64,000 nucleotides of DNA from Actinoplanes siamensis (GCF_016862395.1 NZ_BOMW01000065.1:1-64000); one strand, 5' to 3'. Positions 1 to 8,034 are shown, counted from the first letter of the stretch. A program made the numbers and translations. The notes: generated by a model not told the origin, from the letters alone.

Positions 1-1
1 C

Positions 2-151
2 GCCCAGGACGGCGGCGGCCCCGACGTCTTCGCCCACTTCTCCGCGATCTCCTCGACCGGCTTCCGCAGCCTCGACGAGAACCAGCGGGTCGAGTTCGAC
101 ATCACCCAGGGCCAGAAGGGCCCGCAGGCGGAGAACATCCGCTCGCTCTGA
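2..151 (+). CDS. Cold-shock protein, C-terminal part (5' end outside window)
   Basis: The reading frame entering the window ends at TGA 149-151 and encodes the last 49 residues of a CspA-family protein. The RNP-2 type segment DVFAHFSAI is followed by the usual GFRSL and EGQ-like strand residues (VEFDITQGQKGPQA) and a terminal ENI. Cold-shock proteins are one-domain OB-fold RNA chaperones of about 67 residues, so roughly 18 N-terminal residues lie outside. The gene is followed directly by a strong hairpin, so it is probably a monocistronic unit. Family assignment is firm; the paralogue cannot be told. Confidence 0.93.
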   Translation, partial: AQDGGGPDVFAHFSAISSTGFRSLDENQRVEFDITQGQKGPQAENIRSL

Positions 152-163
152 TCAACAGCTTCT

Positions 164-211
164 CGCCGAACGGCGACCCGACTGGTTCAGCGGGCCGCCG
201 TTCGGCGTTTC
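164..211 (+). terminator. Intrinsic terminator of the cold-shock gene
   Basis: CGCCGAACGGCG (164-175) pairs perfectly with CGCCGTTCGGCG (196-207). An inner CCCG/CGGG pair (177-180 with 191-194) closes a 10-nt loop, and TTTCT follows. It begins 12 nt after the stop codon. Confidence 0.85.
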
Positions 212-276
212 TGTAAGCGGTAGCTCGAGCGGGGACCATGCCCGTGTCCCACAGCAGCTACCGGGCACCCCCGTCG

Positions 277-372
277 GTCGAGGTCCTTCCACCCGGCCGC
301 ATCGATCGTGCGCCACCCCGTGTACGCGAGCACCTCACGCAGATGATCCGTACGGGTCTGCTCCCGATTCCC
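277..372 (-). pseudogene. Fragment of a Tn3-family transposase (DUF4158 region)
   Basis: A short minus-strand frame contains TRTDHLREVLAYTGWR followed by AAGWKDLD. This resembles the N-terminal DUF4158 segment of actinobacterial Tn3-type transposases (HLREV-x-AYLGWR ... WKDLDEFL). The similarity stops at DLD and the frame continues with low-complexity residues. Only about 30 codons survive, without catalytic residues or terminal inverted repeats. Recognition is from memory of the family, so this is tentative. Confidence 0.42.
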
Positions 373-421
373 CATAGCGGTGCCTGACATGACACGGCGC
401 ATCGCGGACCGCCGCTGGGGC

Positions 422-751
422 TCACCGGGTCAGCGGCGCTTGTGAACTGGTCAGCGCCTCCAGCAGGCCGATGATCTGCAGAACTCGCCGGACCCCGGGC
501 TGAAGGTTCGCCAGCCGAAACGAAAGACCTCGCGCGGCGGCGTCGGCATACAGCTCGTCGAGGGCGGCGATGCCGGACGAGTCGCAGAAAGTGACCTCGG
601 TGAAGTCGACGAGGAGCGAGTCCGGTGCTTGCATGTCGGCCATGGATGATCGGAGCCGGGTGAGGAACTCGTCCGCTGTGGCAATGTCGAGCTCACCGGC
701 CATGTTCAGCCGCGTGCCGCTGTCGGCGTCGCGGTTGCTGATGATGATCAC
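422..751 (-). CDS. STAS-domain anti-sigma factor antagonist
   Basis: A 109-residue STAS protein of the SpoIIAA/BldG type. The fold signature is clear: GELDIATADEFL early, then LLVDFTEVTFCDSSGIAAL, where a serine of the CDSSG motif is the residue phosphorylated by a partner kinase in this family. The open frame extends upstream to 874, but the first 41 residues are Cys/Arg rich and unlike any STAS protein. I therefore place the start at GTG 749-751, which gives MIIISNRDADSGTRLNM. It is divergent from a second STAS gene at 928, and a SpoIIE phosphatase with a kinase-like domain follows that one, so the cluster probably forms a partner-switching circuit. The exact partners are inference. Confidence 0.85.
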   Translation of the reverse strand: MIIISNRDADSGTRLNMAGELDIATADEFLTRLRSSMADMQAPDSLLVDFTEVTFCDSSGIAALDELYADAAARGLSFRLANLQPGVRRVLQIIGLLEALTSSQAPLTR

Positions 752-927
752 CGGGGAACTCGCTTTCGGGGTACGAAGCCGGCACCGCCAGATGCGGCCC
801 TGACAGTGTGCACGGCAGAGTGTGTGCTGCCGCTTCTTGGTGGGTAACCTCCCACTCCTGGTGCGCGCACACAACGCCAGCCCAGCCGGGTACGGCTAGC
901 ATCGAGGCTCCTTCTGGGAGGGGTAGC

Positions 928-1290
928 GTGGATCAGACTGCGTTGATAGATGTCGAGCTTGACCGCGGTCATCTGCCGGCGGCGCTGGTTGTCCGGATCA
1001 GCGGCGAGCTGGATTTTGGTACCACGCCGAAGGTGCTGAGCGTGATCGAGGGTGAACCGCCGGCCGGATCTTCGATGATCGTAGATCTCAGTGAGGTGGG
1101 TTTCTGCGATTCCAGCGCTCTGGGTGTGCTGATCCTGGTTCAGCAGGCCACGGAGACCGTGGGCGGCCGAACGTTTCTGGCCGGGGCACAGCGGCAGGTG
1201 TCCTCAGCGTTGAGGGTGACCAGCCTGGACCAGCTTTTTGTCATGTGCGCCGATGTCGACGCCGCTCTGCACGAGATCAGAACGGCGTGA
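928..1290 (+). CDS. STAS-domain anti-sigma factor antagonist
   Basis: A 120-residue STAS protein with ISGELDFGTTPKVL near the start and VDLSEVGFCDSSALGVLIL carrying the phosphorylatable serine region. The start GTG 928-930 is chosen because a strong Shine-Dalgarno GGGAGGGG lies at 916-923; the upstream in-frame extension to 808 is rich in Trp/Cys/Ser and has no ribosome site. It lies 7 nt before the GAF/PP2C/HATPase gene and is probably co-transcribed with it. A likely role is substrate of that gene's phosphatase domain, which would return the antagonist to its active form; this is inferred from known SpoIIAA/SpoIIE and Rsb systems. Confidence 0.88.
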   Translation: MDQTALIDVELDRGHLPAALVVRISGELDFGTTPKVLSVIEGEPPAGSSMIVDLSEVGFCDSSALGVLILVQQATETVGGRTFLAGAQRQVSSALRVTSLDQLFVMCADVDAALHEIRTA

Positions 1291-1297
1291 ATGCCTT

Positions 1298-3088
1298 ATG
1301 TCGGCCGGGTACGGGGCATGCCCGTGTCGGGGTCGCATCGTGACACGCAAGCACAGTGAGAGTGACAAGCTGCGCGAGCAATTGGCGTCCCTGCAAGCGG
1401 CAGTCGATGCGCGCACGGCTGACCTGGCCGAGGCAGAGGCCCGTTTGCAGGCCGAACGGGACTTGGTCGACCGGCTGCAGGCCGTGGGGCAGCGGTTGAC
1501 GTCACAGCTGGACATGGACTCCCTGGTACAGGACGCGACCGACGCCGCCACGCACGCCACCGGAGCGGCGTTCGGGGCGTTCTTCTACAACGTCGTCAAC
1601 GAACGCGGCGAGGCGTACACCCTCTACACCTTGTCCGGGGCACCCCGGGAGGCGTTCTCGTCCTTCCCCATGCCCCGCAATACGGCGGTTTTCGGGCCGA
1701 CGTTCGCCGGCGAAGGCGTGGTGCGCTCCGACGACATCACCACTGACGCCCGATACGGGCAGAACGCCCCCTACCACGGCATGCCTGCCGGGCACCTGCC
1801 GCTACGCAGCTACCTCGCAGTCCCAGTGGTCTCCACCACCTCCCGGGAAGTGCTCGGCGGCTTCTTCTTCGGCCACCCGGCGCCGGGGCAGTTCACCAGC
1901 CGTCATGAACAGCTCGCTGTCGGTATCGCCGGGTACGCGGCTATCGCCCTGGACAATGCCCGCCTGTTCGCCCTGCACCGCAATACCGCCGTTGAGCTGC
2001 AACGCAGCATGCTGCCGACCATCGATCCCGTTCCGGGCTTCGAGATCGCCTCCAAGTACCTGCCCGCGGCGACCGGATCCGAGGTCGGCGGGGACTGGCT
2101 CGACGTCATCGGCCTTCCCGGTCGGCGTACCGCGTTCGTCATGGGCGATGTCATGGGGCGCGGCGTCGGCGCGGCTGCCGTCATGGGTCAGATCCGTACC
2201 GCCGTACGCGCCTACGCAGCTCTCGATCTGCCCCCGGACGAGGTTCTGCGGCACGTGTCCGACCTGGCCCGTACCATGCCCGGCCACCAGTTCATCACCT
2301 GCGTGTACGCCGTGCACGACCCGGTGAACAGCACCCTCAGCTACGCCAACGCCGGCCATCTGCCACCCGCGGTCGTCGCTCCCGACGGCACCGTGACGTT
2401 TCTGCAGGAGCGCCTCGGGCTCCCCCTTCGCATCGGCACCCGTTTCCTCCAGCGCCAGGTCGACTTCCCACCCGGGTCGGGTCTGGCCCTGTACACCGAC
2501 GGGCTCGTGGAACGCCGCGACCGACCGGTCGACGACGGTATCGACGAACTTGGCCATGCCCTGCGCGAGCTGGCCACGCGGCCGGACAGCGAAACCGACG
2601 TCGCGTGCGACAAACTCATCCACCAGCTCACCGGCGGCCACTACGACGACGATGTCGCCCTGCTCTACGTCCGTAACACCCACCCCGACAGCGTGCTGGC
2701 CATCCAGCCGCTGACCGCCAGCCCCCACGCCGCCGCTGAGGCGCGCCGCTTCGTCCGTAACGCTCTCACCGCCTGGCAGCTCGAACACGTCACCGACCAG
2801 GCGATCACCGTCGCGACCGAATTGATCAGCAACGCGGTACGCCACACCCAGGCCCCGCTGCAGCTACGCCTGCACCACTGCCACGACCGGCTCGTCATCG
2901 ACGTCAGCGACCGCGACGGCCGCGTCCCCCGCCGCAGAGAACCCGTCGCCGACATCCCCGGGCATCGCGGATTGGTCCTGGTCGAAGCCCTCGCCCATCG
3001 ATGGGGCACCCGCCCGATCAGTGATGGAAAAATCGTCTGGGCGGAACTAGTAGTGCCAGCCGCGTCCCCCAGCGACGAATCGTCATAG
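1298..3088 (+). CDS. GAF / PP2C (SpoIIE) phosphatase / HATPase regulator
   Basis: A 596-residue multidomain regulator. A coiled coil (about residues 20-65) precedes a GAF sensor domain (about 68-222). The SpoIIE/PP2C phosphatase domain spans about 240-458 with metal-binding acidic residues in GGDWLD (D266), GDVMGRG (D284), YTDG (D401) and the DDD run at 451-453. The C-terminal part (about 475-588) is an RsbW-like HATPase_c domain with the N-box ATELISNAVRH. Such fusions act on STAS antagonists by dephosphorylation and on anti-sigma partners by phosphorylation. Two STAS genes lie next door. ATG 1298 avoids overlap with the upstream gene; GTG 1340, with GGGG upstream, is a credible alternative. 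Confidence 0.92.
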   Translation: MSAGYGACPCRGRIVTRKHSESDKLREQLASLQAAVDARTADLAEAEARLQAERDLVDRLQAVGQRLTSQLDMDSLVQDATDAATHATGAAFGAFFYNVVNERGEAYTLYTLSGAPREAFSSFPMPRNTAVFGPTFAGEGVVRSDDITTDARYGQNAPYHGMPAGHLPLRSYLAVPVVSTTSREVLGGFFFGHPAPGQFTSRHEQLAVGIAGYAAIALDNARLFALHRNTAVELQRSMLPTIDPVPGFEIASKYLPAATGSEVGGDWLDVIGLPGRRTAFVMGDVMGRGVGAAAVMGQIRTAVRAYAALDLPPDEVLRHVSDLARTMPGHQFITCVYAVHDPVNSTLSYANAGHLPPAVVAPDGTVTFLQERLGLPLRIGTRFLQRQVDFPPGSGLALYTDGLVERRDRPVDDGIDELGHALRELATRPDSETDVACDKLIHQLTGGHYDDDVALLYVRNTHPDSVLAIQPLTASPHAAAEARRFVRNALTAWQLEHVTDQAITVATELISNAVRHTQAPLQLRLHHCHDRLVIDVSDRDGRVPRRREPVADIPGHRGLVLVEALAHRWGTRPISDGKIVWAELVVPAASPSDESS

Positions 3089-3444
3089 CGTTGGCGTCGT
3101 TCACCTTCTCGTTCGTGGAGGCCAACCACACCATGACGACGGTCCCCGCCAGCGACCGACGTTCGCGGATCCGGCGGTTGCAGGCAATCAGCCGACGAGT
3201 ACCTCTCGTAGTTCCTCCACATGAGCTGGCAGTGCGTTACCGACAACGGCCGACAGTGCCCGAGCCTCTCGGTTGCCAGTGACGACCTTGTGCCCGATGG
3301 TTTGCCGCATGTAGTTCGGTTCCGGCCAGGGCTGCGTCGCCGAGAGACGCTGGCGCAGGTCAGCAGCGTCCACCTCGCCCCTGGGGCGTCGTGGTGGCGG
3401 CGATCTACAGTGACGGCGTACTGACCGGCTGGAGGGAGCATCAC
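3089..3444 (+). other. Intergenic stretch without a convincing gene
   Basis: No frame here shows a recognisable family. On the minus strand, 3188-3313 reads MRQTIGHKVVTGNREARAL and ends EELREVLVG, which has plausible protein-like composition and could be a remnant of a longer gene, but there is no intact upstream frame. Confidence 0.4.
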
Positions 3445-3648
3445 GTGGCGAAGTCTCGGTCGCAGAACGCGGGGCTGATGGGGGCATATGCCATCCTCCT
3501 CGCGGTTGGTGGTTGCGTTCTGGTCGGGGACTTCTTCAGTGCGGACCGCGACTGGTGGGACATCGGCTTCCACCTGTTGATGGTCAGCTTTTGGGCCGGT
3601 GCTCTCGTCAAAGAAATCAGGCTGCCGACGGCTGGGCCTGCCAGCTAG
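3445..3648 (+). CDS. Small two-helix membrane protein
   Basis: A 67-residue protein starting at GTG 3445 behind a strong GGAGGG at 3431-3436. It has two hydrophobic segments (about residues 10-28, LMGAYAILLAVGGCVLVG, and about 40-54, IGFHLLMVSFWAGALV) joined by a charged loop FFSADRDWWD. No family is recognised. It sits alone in a region of decayed fragments, so it may be a surviving small gene; function unknown. Confidence 0.6.
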   Translation: MAKSRSQNAGLMGAYAILLAVGGCVLVGDFFSADRDWWDIGFHLLMVSFWAGALVKEIRLPTAGPAS

Positions 3649-4104
3649 CAGGTCGATCCTGTCCGTCAGCGCCTCGACGACCGCCCAGAAGCTGTTCCGG
3701 TCACCTCGGTGATTTGTCTCAACGGAGCTACCGGCCTCCTCGACGCCGCTGACCTGCGCCCGCCAGGTTGGAGCCTGCTGGCTGGCTGTCGCGAGCGCCC
3801 GGCCGGCGCGCTTGTGCATGATCACGCCACCGCCTGGTTGTCCATGTCACGGCTGTCGCCGACGAACGGTGACCGGCCACGCGCAGGCTGACCTCGGCGA
3901 AACGGTGGGCGCCGTCCAGGGCCTCGCGGACGATGAGCAGGGACCAGCGCTCGCCCGAGGAGGACCGGAGGCGGTCGAGGCTTGGTCGCCGAGCATGTCC
4001 ACGAGCACCTGGACGTTGTGGAGGCGGGGGCAGTGCCCCGGCGTTCTCTCGTTTGACGAGGCGGGGAACGTACTGTTCAGCAAGCCGCCGCCTAGCTTGG
4101 AGTC
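3649..4104. other. Gene-poor decayed stretch
   Basis: This 456-base stretch has no intact gene on either strand. The only recognisable piece is the HxlR-like fragment listed at 3870-3985. The rest reads as scrambled GC-rich sequence. Confidence 0.5.
3870..3985 (-). pseudogene. Fragment of an HxlR-family regulator
   Basis: Minus-strand translation gives GERWSLLIVREALDGAHRFAE, which matches the conserved start of HxlR winged-helix regulators (GxRWxLLIxREL-x-G-x-RRFxEL). Upstream and downstream the frame loses similarity, with no in-frame start and no C-terminal half. It is a short relic rather than a functional gene. Confidence 0.55.
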
Positions 4105-4665
4105 GTGTTGTCGCAGAACGACCGGAACGCCCTGACCCTGCCCGGTGTGCTGGTGACCGCTGGACTGGTCGGCAGCTCGGATTTCCGGGCTCAGGTCGGC
4201 GGCCGAACCGTGCTCACGCTGGAAGCCCACGGCGACCACTGGGCTCCCGGCGAAGACCTGAACCCCTCCGTGACGGCTCTTCCCCGATCGAGCGCCGGCC
4301 CCACCGAGCTGCTCCTCACCGGCATCGCACTGCCGTTCGTCCGCACCTGCCCGCTGGGCGGGTGGGTTCTGGACGTCGACGGTGTCCCGATCCACGTCGG
4401 CACCTCCTACCCGGATCCGCCACCGGCCGCCGGGCAACGCGTCCGGTTCCGCGGCACCGTGGAGGTCGCCGACGGGTACGTCGCCGACGAGGTGCAAGCG
4501 GCGTTGCGGCGCCCCACCGATCGGTCCTGGCTGGTCCAGCGCATCGTGCGGCTCAAGCCGGTCACCGGCGGCGGGCAGCGGACAGTCCGCCCGGAGCCCA
4601 TCACGTCGATCCGTCACACCGCCGACAGCAGCAGCTACTTGATCGACCTGCGTGACCAACGCTGA
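4105..4665 (+). CDS. Conserved hypothetical protein
   Basis: A 186-residue soluble protein with no signal peptide or membrane segment. Codon use (strong G/C third positions) and a long frame free of low complexity support coding. I recognise no domain; the middle part GGWVLDVDGVPIHVGTSY and GQRVRFRGTVEVADGYVADE suggests a beta-rich fold, perhaps OB-like. GTG 4105 has a GGAG only 2 nt upstream, so the in-frame TTG at 4108, with 5-nt spacing, may be the real start. Orphan between decayed fragments. Confidence 0.65.
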   Translation: MLSQNDRNALTLPGVLVTAGLVGSSDFRAQVGGRTVLTLEAHGDHWAPGEDLNPSVTALPRSSAGPTELLLTGIALPFVRTCPLGGWVLDVDGVPIHVGTSYPDPPPAAGQRVRFRGTVEVADGYVADEVQAALRRPTDRSWLVQRIVRLKPVTGGGQRTVRPEPITSIRHTADSSSYLIDLRDQR

Positions 4666-4686
4666 GGACCGGTGGTCACGCCGTGG

Positions 4687-5028
4687 TCAGAGGGTTTCCG
4701 GGATGCGGATCGTCTCGATCCAGGGTGGCGGTTCGGGGGCCCGGCGGCCGACCAGCCCGGCCACCACGCGGACGCTGCCGGGCGCCGCGTCCGGCCATGG
4801 GGTGTAGCCGTCGGTGAGGACCACGACGATGCTGGGTTTCGGGCGGGCGCTCAGCGCGTGCGCGATGCCGACCCGCATGTCGGTTCCGCCGCCGCCGGCC
4901 AGTTCCACCTCGCCGACGCTGCCGACCCGGCGGACGGCGTGCACGTCCGCGTCGCAGGGGAGAACCGTGACGCGCTCGCGGCCGATGCCGACCGCGCGCA
5001 GGACGCCCGCCAGCTCGCCGAGGACGGT
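4687..5028 (-). pseudogene. C-terminal remnant of a VWA-domain metallopeptidase-like protein
   Basis: The minus-strand frame ending at TGA 4687-4689 encodes VTVLPCDADVHAVRRVG, then GGGGTDMRVGIAHAL, VVVLTDGYTPWPD and the end PPWIETIRIPETL. GGGTDM and LTDGYTPWP are hallmarks of the VWA half of DUF2201-type predicted metallopeptidases. The N-terminal VDTSGSM (MIDAS start) is missing: upstream of about 5028 the frame becomes Arg/Gly-rich and leads into the arsR promoter region. The gene is therefore truncated at its 5' side. Confidence 0.6.
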
Positions 5029-5270
5029 GCGCCGCCGATGGCGCCGGCCTCCGCCGGGCTGACCCGCGGCGCGTCCCCGGACTCCCAGGGCATCGGCTGC
5101 CCGTGCGCGCCGTGGCGAGTTCGGTGACGGTGAGCGCCCGGAAGTCCGACATGGGGCAGACGGTAGCGGCCGGGTACGACAACAACATCCGGAGCCGGGT
5201 CAGCGCCCGCGAGCGCGGTCGCGCCGAGTCCGGCGCGACCGAGTCGTACGCCGGCCGGCCGTCGTCACGC

Positions 5271-5298
5271 TTGACAGGTGACCAAAAGGTCACATAAC
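5271..5298 (+). promoter_or_regulatory. Promoter of arsR-SRPBCC operon with embedded operator
   Basis: A consensus -35 TTGACA (5271-5276) is followed by -10-like CATAAC (5293-5298). The spacer consists largely of the perfect inverted repeat GTGACC-AAAA-GGTCAC (5278-5293). The expected transcript start (about 5305-5307) coincides with the ATG at 5307, so the mRNA is probably leaderless. An ArsR dimer bound there would block RNA polymerase, giving autoregulation. Confidence 0.75.
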
Positions 5299-5306
5299 TT
5301 TGCGTC

Positions 5307-5627
5307 ATGACGGACGACGATCGGGTGTTCAAGGCGCTTGCCGACCCGAGCCGTCGCTTCTTGCTCGACCTGCTGTTCGCGCGGGACGGCCGCACGCTCA
5401 CCGAGCTGCAGTCCGAGCTGGAGATGACGCGGTTCGGCGTCGCCAAGCACCTGAGGGTGCTGGAGGAGGCGGGACTCGTCGTCACGCGCCGGTCGGGCCG
5501 GGAGAAGTTGCACTTCCTCAACCCGGTGCCGATCCGGCAGATCCACGACCGGTGGATCGACAAGTACACCGAGCACCAGATCACCACCCTCATCGATCTC
5601 AAGCGCACGCTGGAGGAAGAGCCATGA
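5307..5627 (+). CDS. ArsR-family winged-helix regulator
   Basis: A 106-residue regulator. FKALADPSRRFLLDLL is the typical ArsR N-terminal helix pair, and the recognition helix region FGVAKHLRVLEEAGLV is clear. The C-terminal IDKYTEHQITTLIDLKRTLEE is an alpha-helical dimerisation region. There are no cysteine metal sites, so it belongs to the non-metal subgroup usually paired with an SRPBCC protein. ATG 5307 immediately follows the promoter/operator. Its stop overlaps the next start (ATGA at 5624-5627), coupling the two genes. Likely an autorepressor. Confidence 0.93.
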   Translation: MTDDDRVFKALADPSRRFLLDLLFARDGRTLTELQSELEMTRFGVAKHLRVLEEAGLVVTRRSGREKLHFLNPVPIRQIHDRWIDKYTEHQITTLIDLKRTLEEEP

Positions 5628-6130
5628 GCGACACCAAGGTGTTCCGGATCTGGATCAAGGCCGCCCCGGAGAGGATCTGGCAGGCGATCACCGATCCGGA
5701 GTGGAACGCGAAGTACGGCTACGCGACTCCGCAGTACTACGAGCTCAAGAAGGGCGGCCGGTACCACTCCACGGCCAACCAGGGCATGCTCGACCACGCC
5801 GCGGCGCAGGGCTTCGAGCTGCCCGACCCCATCGTGGACGGCGAGGTGCTGGAGGCGGAGCCGCCGCGCCGGCTGGTGCTGTCCTGGCGGATGCTGATGG
5901 ACCCGGGCACCGCCGCCGAGGGGTTCACCACGCTGACCTACGAGATCGAGGACTCGGCGCCCGGGGTCTGCCGGGTCACCATCACCCACGACGTGACCGA
6001 CGCGCCGGTGACCGCCGCCATGGTCTCCGGCAACCCGGACGCGGCGGCCGAGGGTGGCGGCGGCTGGGCGTGGGTCCTCAGTGACCTCAAGTCGCTGCTG
6101 GAGACCGGCAGGGTGCTGGCCGACGCCTGA
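5624..6130 (+). CDS. SRPBCC (AHSA1-like) domain protein
   Basis: A 168-residue START-superfamily protein. The N-terminal FRIWIKAAPERIWQAITDPEW and the central TLTYEIEDSAPGVCRVTITHD are the usual AHSA1/Aha1-C landmarks, and the C-terminal helix GGGGWAWVLSDLKSLLETG closes the ligand cavity. These proteins bind hydrophobic ligands; when paired with ArsR they are often called activator of Hsp90 ATPase homologue-like, but no enzyme activity is established. Translationally coupled to arsR by a 4-nt overlap and followed by a strong hairpin. Confidence 0.9.
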   Translation: MSDTKVFRIWIKAAPERIWQAITDPEWNAKYGYATPQYYELKKGGRYHSTANQGMLDHAAAQGFELPDPIVDGEVLEAEPPRRLVLSWRMLMDPGTAAEGFTTLTYEIEDSAPGVCRVTITHDVTDAPVTAAMVSGNPDAAAEGGGGWAWVLSDLKSLLETGRVLADA

Positions 6131-6144
6131 TCGCCGACCGGCCC

Positions 6145-6172
6145 GCGCGGCCCCGCGGGAAGGGGGCCGCGC
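6145..6172. terminator. GC hairpin between convergent genes
   Basis: GCGCGGCCCC (6145-6154) pairs perfectly with GGGGCCGCGC (6163-6172) across an 8-nt loop. It lies 14 nt after the SRPBCC stop and 8 nt from the end of the convergent glycosyltransferase gene, so it can serve both. No U-tract. Confidence 0.65.
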
Positions 6173-6180
6173 GCTGCCCG

Positions 6181-7077
6181 TCAGCCCACGTAACGGCGCG
6201 CCGTGGAGCGCCGTTGCGTCTCGTCGAGAACGCTGAGCCGGGCCTCCACCTGCAACGGGCGGGGCCTGCGGTGGGCCAGCACCCAGCCCAGGCCGCGGGC
6301 CGCGTCCAGGGCGGCGAGCAACGAGGTCCGATCGCGGGGCACGGTCCGCGCGAGAAAGAGCGTCCGGCGTACGGCCGGTCCCACCGGCCGCCGCAGCCAG
6401 GTGAACCAGAGCGTGTTGCGCAGGCCGACCCGACGCCGGTGGGTGGCGTCGCGCAGCCGGGACGCCCGGTGGTGCACCGTGAGATCCTCCAGATAGCACA
6501 GTTCCCAGCCGGCGGTGATCAGGTCGGTGGCGAGCAGCTCTTCCTCGCCACCCAGCCAGAGCCGCTCGTCGAAGCCGCCGGCCCGCTCGAACGCGTCCCG
6601 CCGGACGACCGAGGCGCCGGCCAGGAAACTGCCCAGCGCCGGGCCGGGCAGGCCGTCCGGGCCGGGCACCGGGGAGTCCCGCAGTTCCGCGACGATCGGG
6701 TCCTCCACGCCGGACGGCTCGACCACGATCCGGGCGTTCAGCAGCGCCACCCGCGGGTGGGCGTCGAGCACGTCGGCGGCCCGGGACAGCGAGCCGGGGC
6801 TCCACCACGTGTCGTCGTCGCAGAACGCGACATAGGGGGTGCGCAGCCGGCGTACGCCCACGTTGCGGCCCACCGCTCCCAGGTTCTCGGCGAGAGCGAC
6901 CACCTCGACCCGCGGATATCGGGCGCGGACCGCGTCCGCGGTCCCGTCCGTCGACCCGTTGTCCACCAGCACCACGTGTGGTCGCTCCGGCAGCGCCAGC
7001 AACCGCTCCACACAGGCCAGCGCCTCGTCCCGCCGCTGCCAGGTGATGACAACGACCCCTACCCGCGAATCCTGCAC
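6181..7077 (-). CDS. Family 2 glycosyltransferase
   Basis: A 298-residue GT-A fold glycosyltransferase. VGVVVITWQRRDEAL starts the nucleotide-sugar domain, VLVDNGSTDGTAD supplies the nucleotide-binding loop, and AFCDDDTWW is the DxD-type metal site. GSFLAGASVVRRDAFERAGGFDERLWLGGEEELLATDL is the acceptor/ED region typical of rhamnosyl/GT2 enzymes. The C-terminal part is Arg-rich and may contact membrane. Substrate unknown. It is 189 nt downstream of a co-directional membrane gene, so probably independent. Confidence 0.9.
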   Translation of the reverse strand: MQDSRVGVVVITWQRRDEALACVERLLALPERPHVVLVDNGSTDGTADAVRARYPRVEVVALAENLGAVGRNVGVRRLRTPYVAFCDDDTWWSPGSLSRAADVLDAHPRVALLNARIVVEPSGVEDPIVAELRDSPVPGPDGLPGPALGSFLAGASVVRRDAFERAGGFDERLWLGGEEELLATDLITAGWELCYLEDLTVHHRASRLRDATHRRRVGLRNTLWFTWLRRPVGPAVRRTLFLARTVPRDRTSLLAALDAARGLGWVLAHRRPRPLQVEARLSVLDETQRRSTARRYVG

Positions 7078-7266
7078 GAACTCGCCGATACCCCGAATCC
7101 CGCGCCCGTCACCTACCCAGAAGGGTGAAGACGGTCCAACCGCCGCAAAAAACGCATTTCACCTGTCGACGGCGAGAGCACGGACAACGGCAAGCGAAGC
7201 GTGGCCGCTTTCCGCGCTCTCGCCATCGATTCAAAGGACGATGTGCCGCCGAGCGAAGCGAGGCGA

Positions 7267-7932
7267 TCAGGCAGAGAACACATCCTTGATCCAGTTGACC
7301 GCGTCCATCACCCATTCGGTCTGGCGCAGGAACGTGAAACCGACACCGGTCAGGTAGAGCCCGGCGACGACGTGCGCGCCCCGGGCGGTGTGCCGGGGCC
7401 GGTTCAGGTACCGCTCCAGGACCAGGCGGCCGACCAGCCGGGCCAGCGCGAAGACGCCGACGCCGACGAGCAGCGTGATCACGAAGACCACCACCGGGGT
7501 GCCCAGCGCGCCACCCCCGGAGAGCGCCCAGATGCCCCAGCAGACGAACGCGAACAACGCGGCGGCCGTGCTCCACTCGCCGCCGCGGCGCAGCCGGCGC
7601 AGATGCCAGCCGATGCTGTGCTGTTCCCGCGGGACGTCGGCGCCCGGCCAGCCGGTGCCGGTCGGCTCGTGCACGGCGGTGTCGTCGCGCGGCGGGGTGC
7701 GCGGCGTCACCTGCGCCCGGCCCTGGCTGAACGGCGACTGCGGCGCCGGGGAGACCGGTTGGTGATACGGCCGGGTGGGCTCGCCCGCCTCCGGGGAGAC
7801 CGGTTGGTGATGCGCCCGGGTGGGCTCGCCCGCCTCCGGGCCGGCCGGCGTGGTCACCGTCGGCGGCTCGGCCCACGGGTCCTGCGGCGGCATGTCGAGC
7901 GTCCGCTCGGACCACTGCGGTTGCTCCGGCAT
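7267..7932 (-). CDS. Proline-rich membrane protein
   Basis: A 221-residue protein. The first about 100 residues are Pro/Thr-rich and presumably cytosolic, with a tandem 15-residue repeat (EAGEPTRAHHQPVSP then EAGEPTRPYHQPVSP). The C-terminal half has two hydrophobic segments (AAALFAFVCWGIWAL and VVVFVITLLVGVGVFALARLVG) followed by an amphipathic end. No family name is recognised. ATG 7930-7932 is followed by MPEQPQWSERTLDMPPQDPW, a start commonly seen in actinobacterial Pro-rich membrane proteins. Confidence 0.75.
   Translation of the reverse strand: MPEQPQWSERTLDMPPQDPWAEPPTVTTPAGPEAGEPTRAHHQPVSPEAGEPTRPYHQPVSPAPQSPFSQGRAQVTPRTPPRDDTAVHEPTGTGWPGADVPREQHSIGWHLRRLRRGGEWSTAAALFAFVCWGIWALSGGGALGTPVVVFVITLLVGVGVFALARLVGRLVLERYLNRPRHTARGAHVVAGLYLTGVGFTFLRQTEWVMDAVNWIKDVFSA
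7751..7840 (-). repeat. 45-bp tandem repeat inside a coding region
   Basis: Two consecutive 45-bp units (7751-7795 and 7796-7840), differing at only a few positions, encode the duplicated EAGEPTR-HQPVSP segment of the membrane protein. The phase is kept, so the duplication is in frame. Confidence 0.85.
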
Positions 7933-8034
7933 GATTCCCCTCTCCGATCAGGTGGCCGGACGACCACCTGATCCGAGAGTAACGAGCGCGCAAATGGCTG
8001 GCCCGGACCCACACGCGTCCGTTACACAAGCTCC

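Noticed and set aside
3391..3648. Longer 85-residue version of the small membrane protein
   Set aside because: GTG 3445 has a strong GGAGGG nearby, whereas the extension has none and adds unlike residues.
4676..6808. Very long minus-strand open frame (710 codons)
   Set aside because: It runs antisense through arsR and the SRPBCC gene and through the glycosyltransferase in the wrong frame. It is Arg/Pro/Gly-rich and has no domain; such shadows are typical of high-GC DNA.
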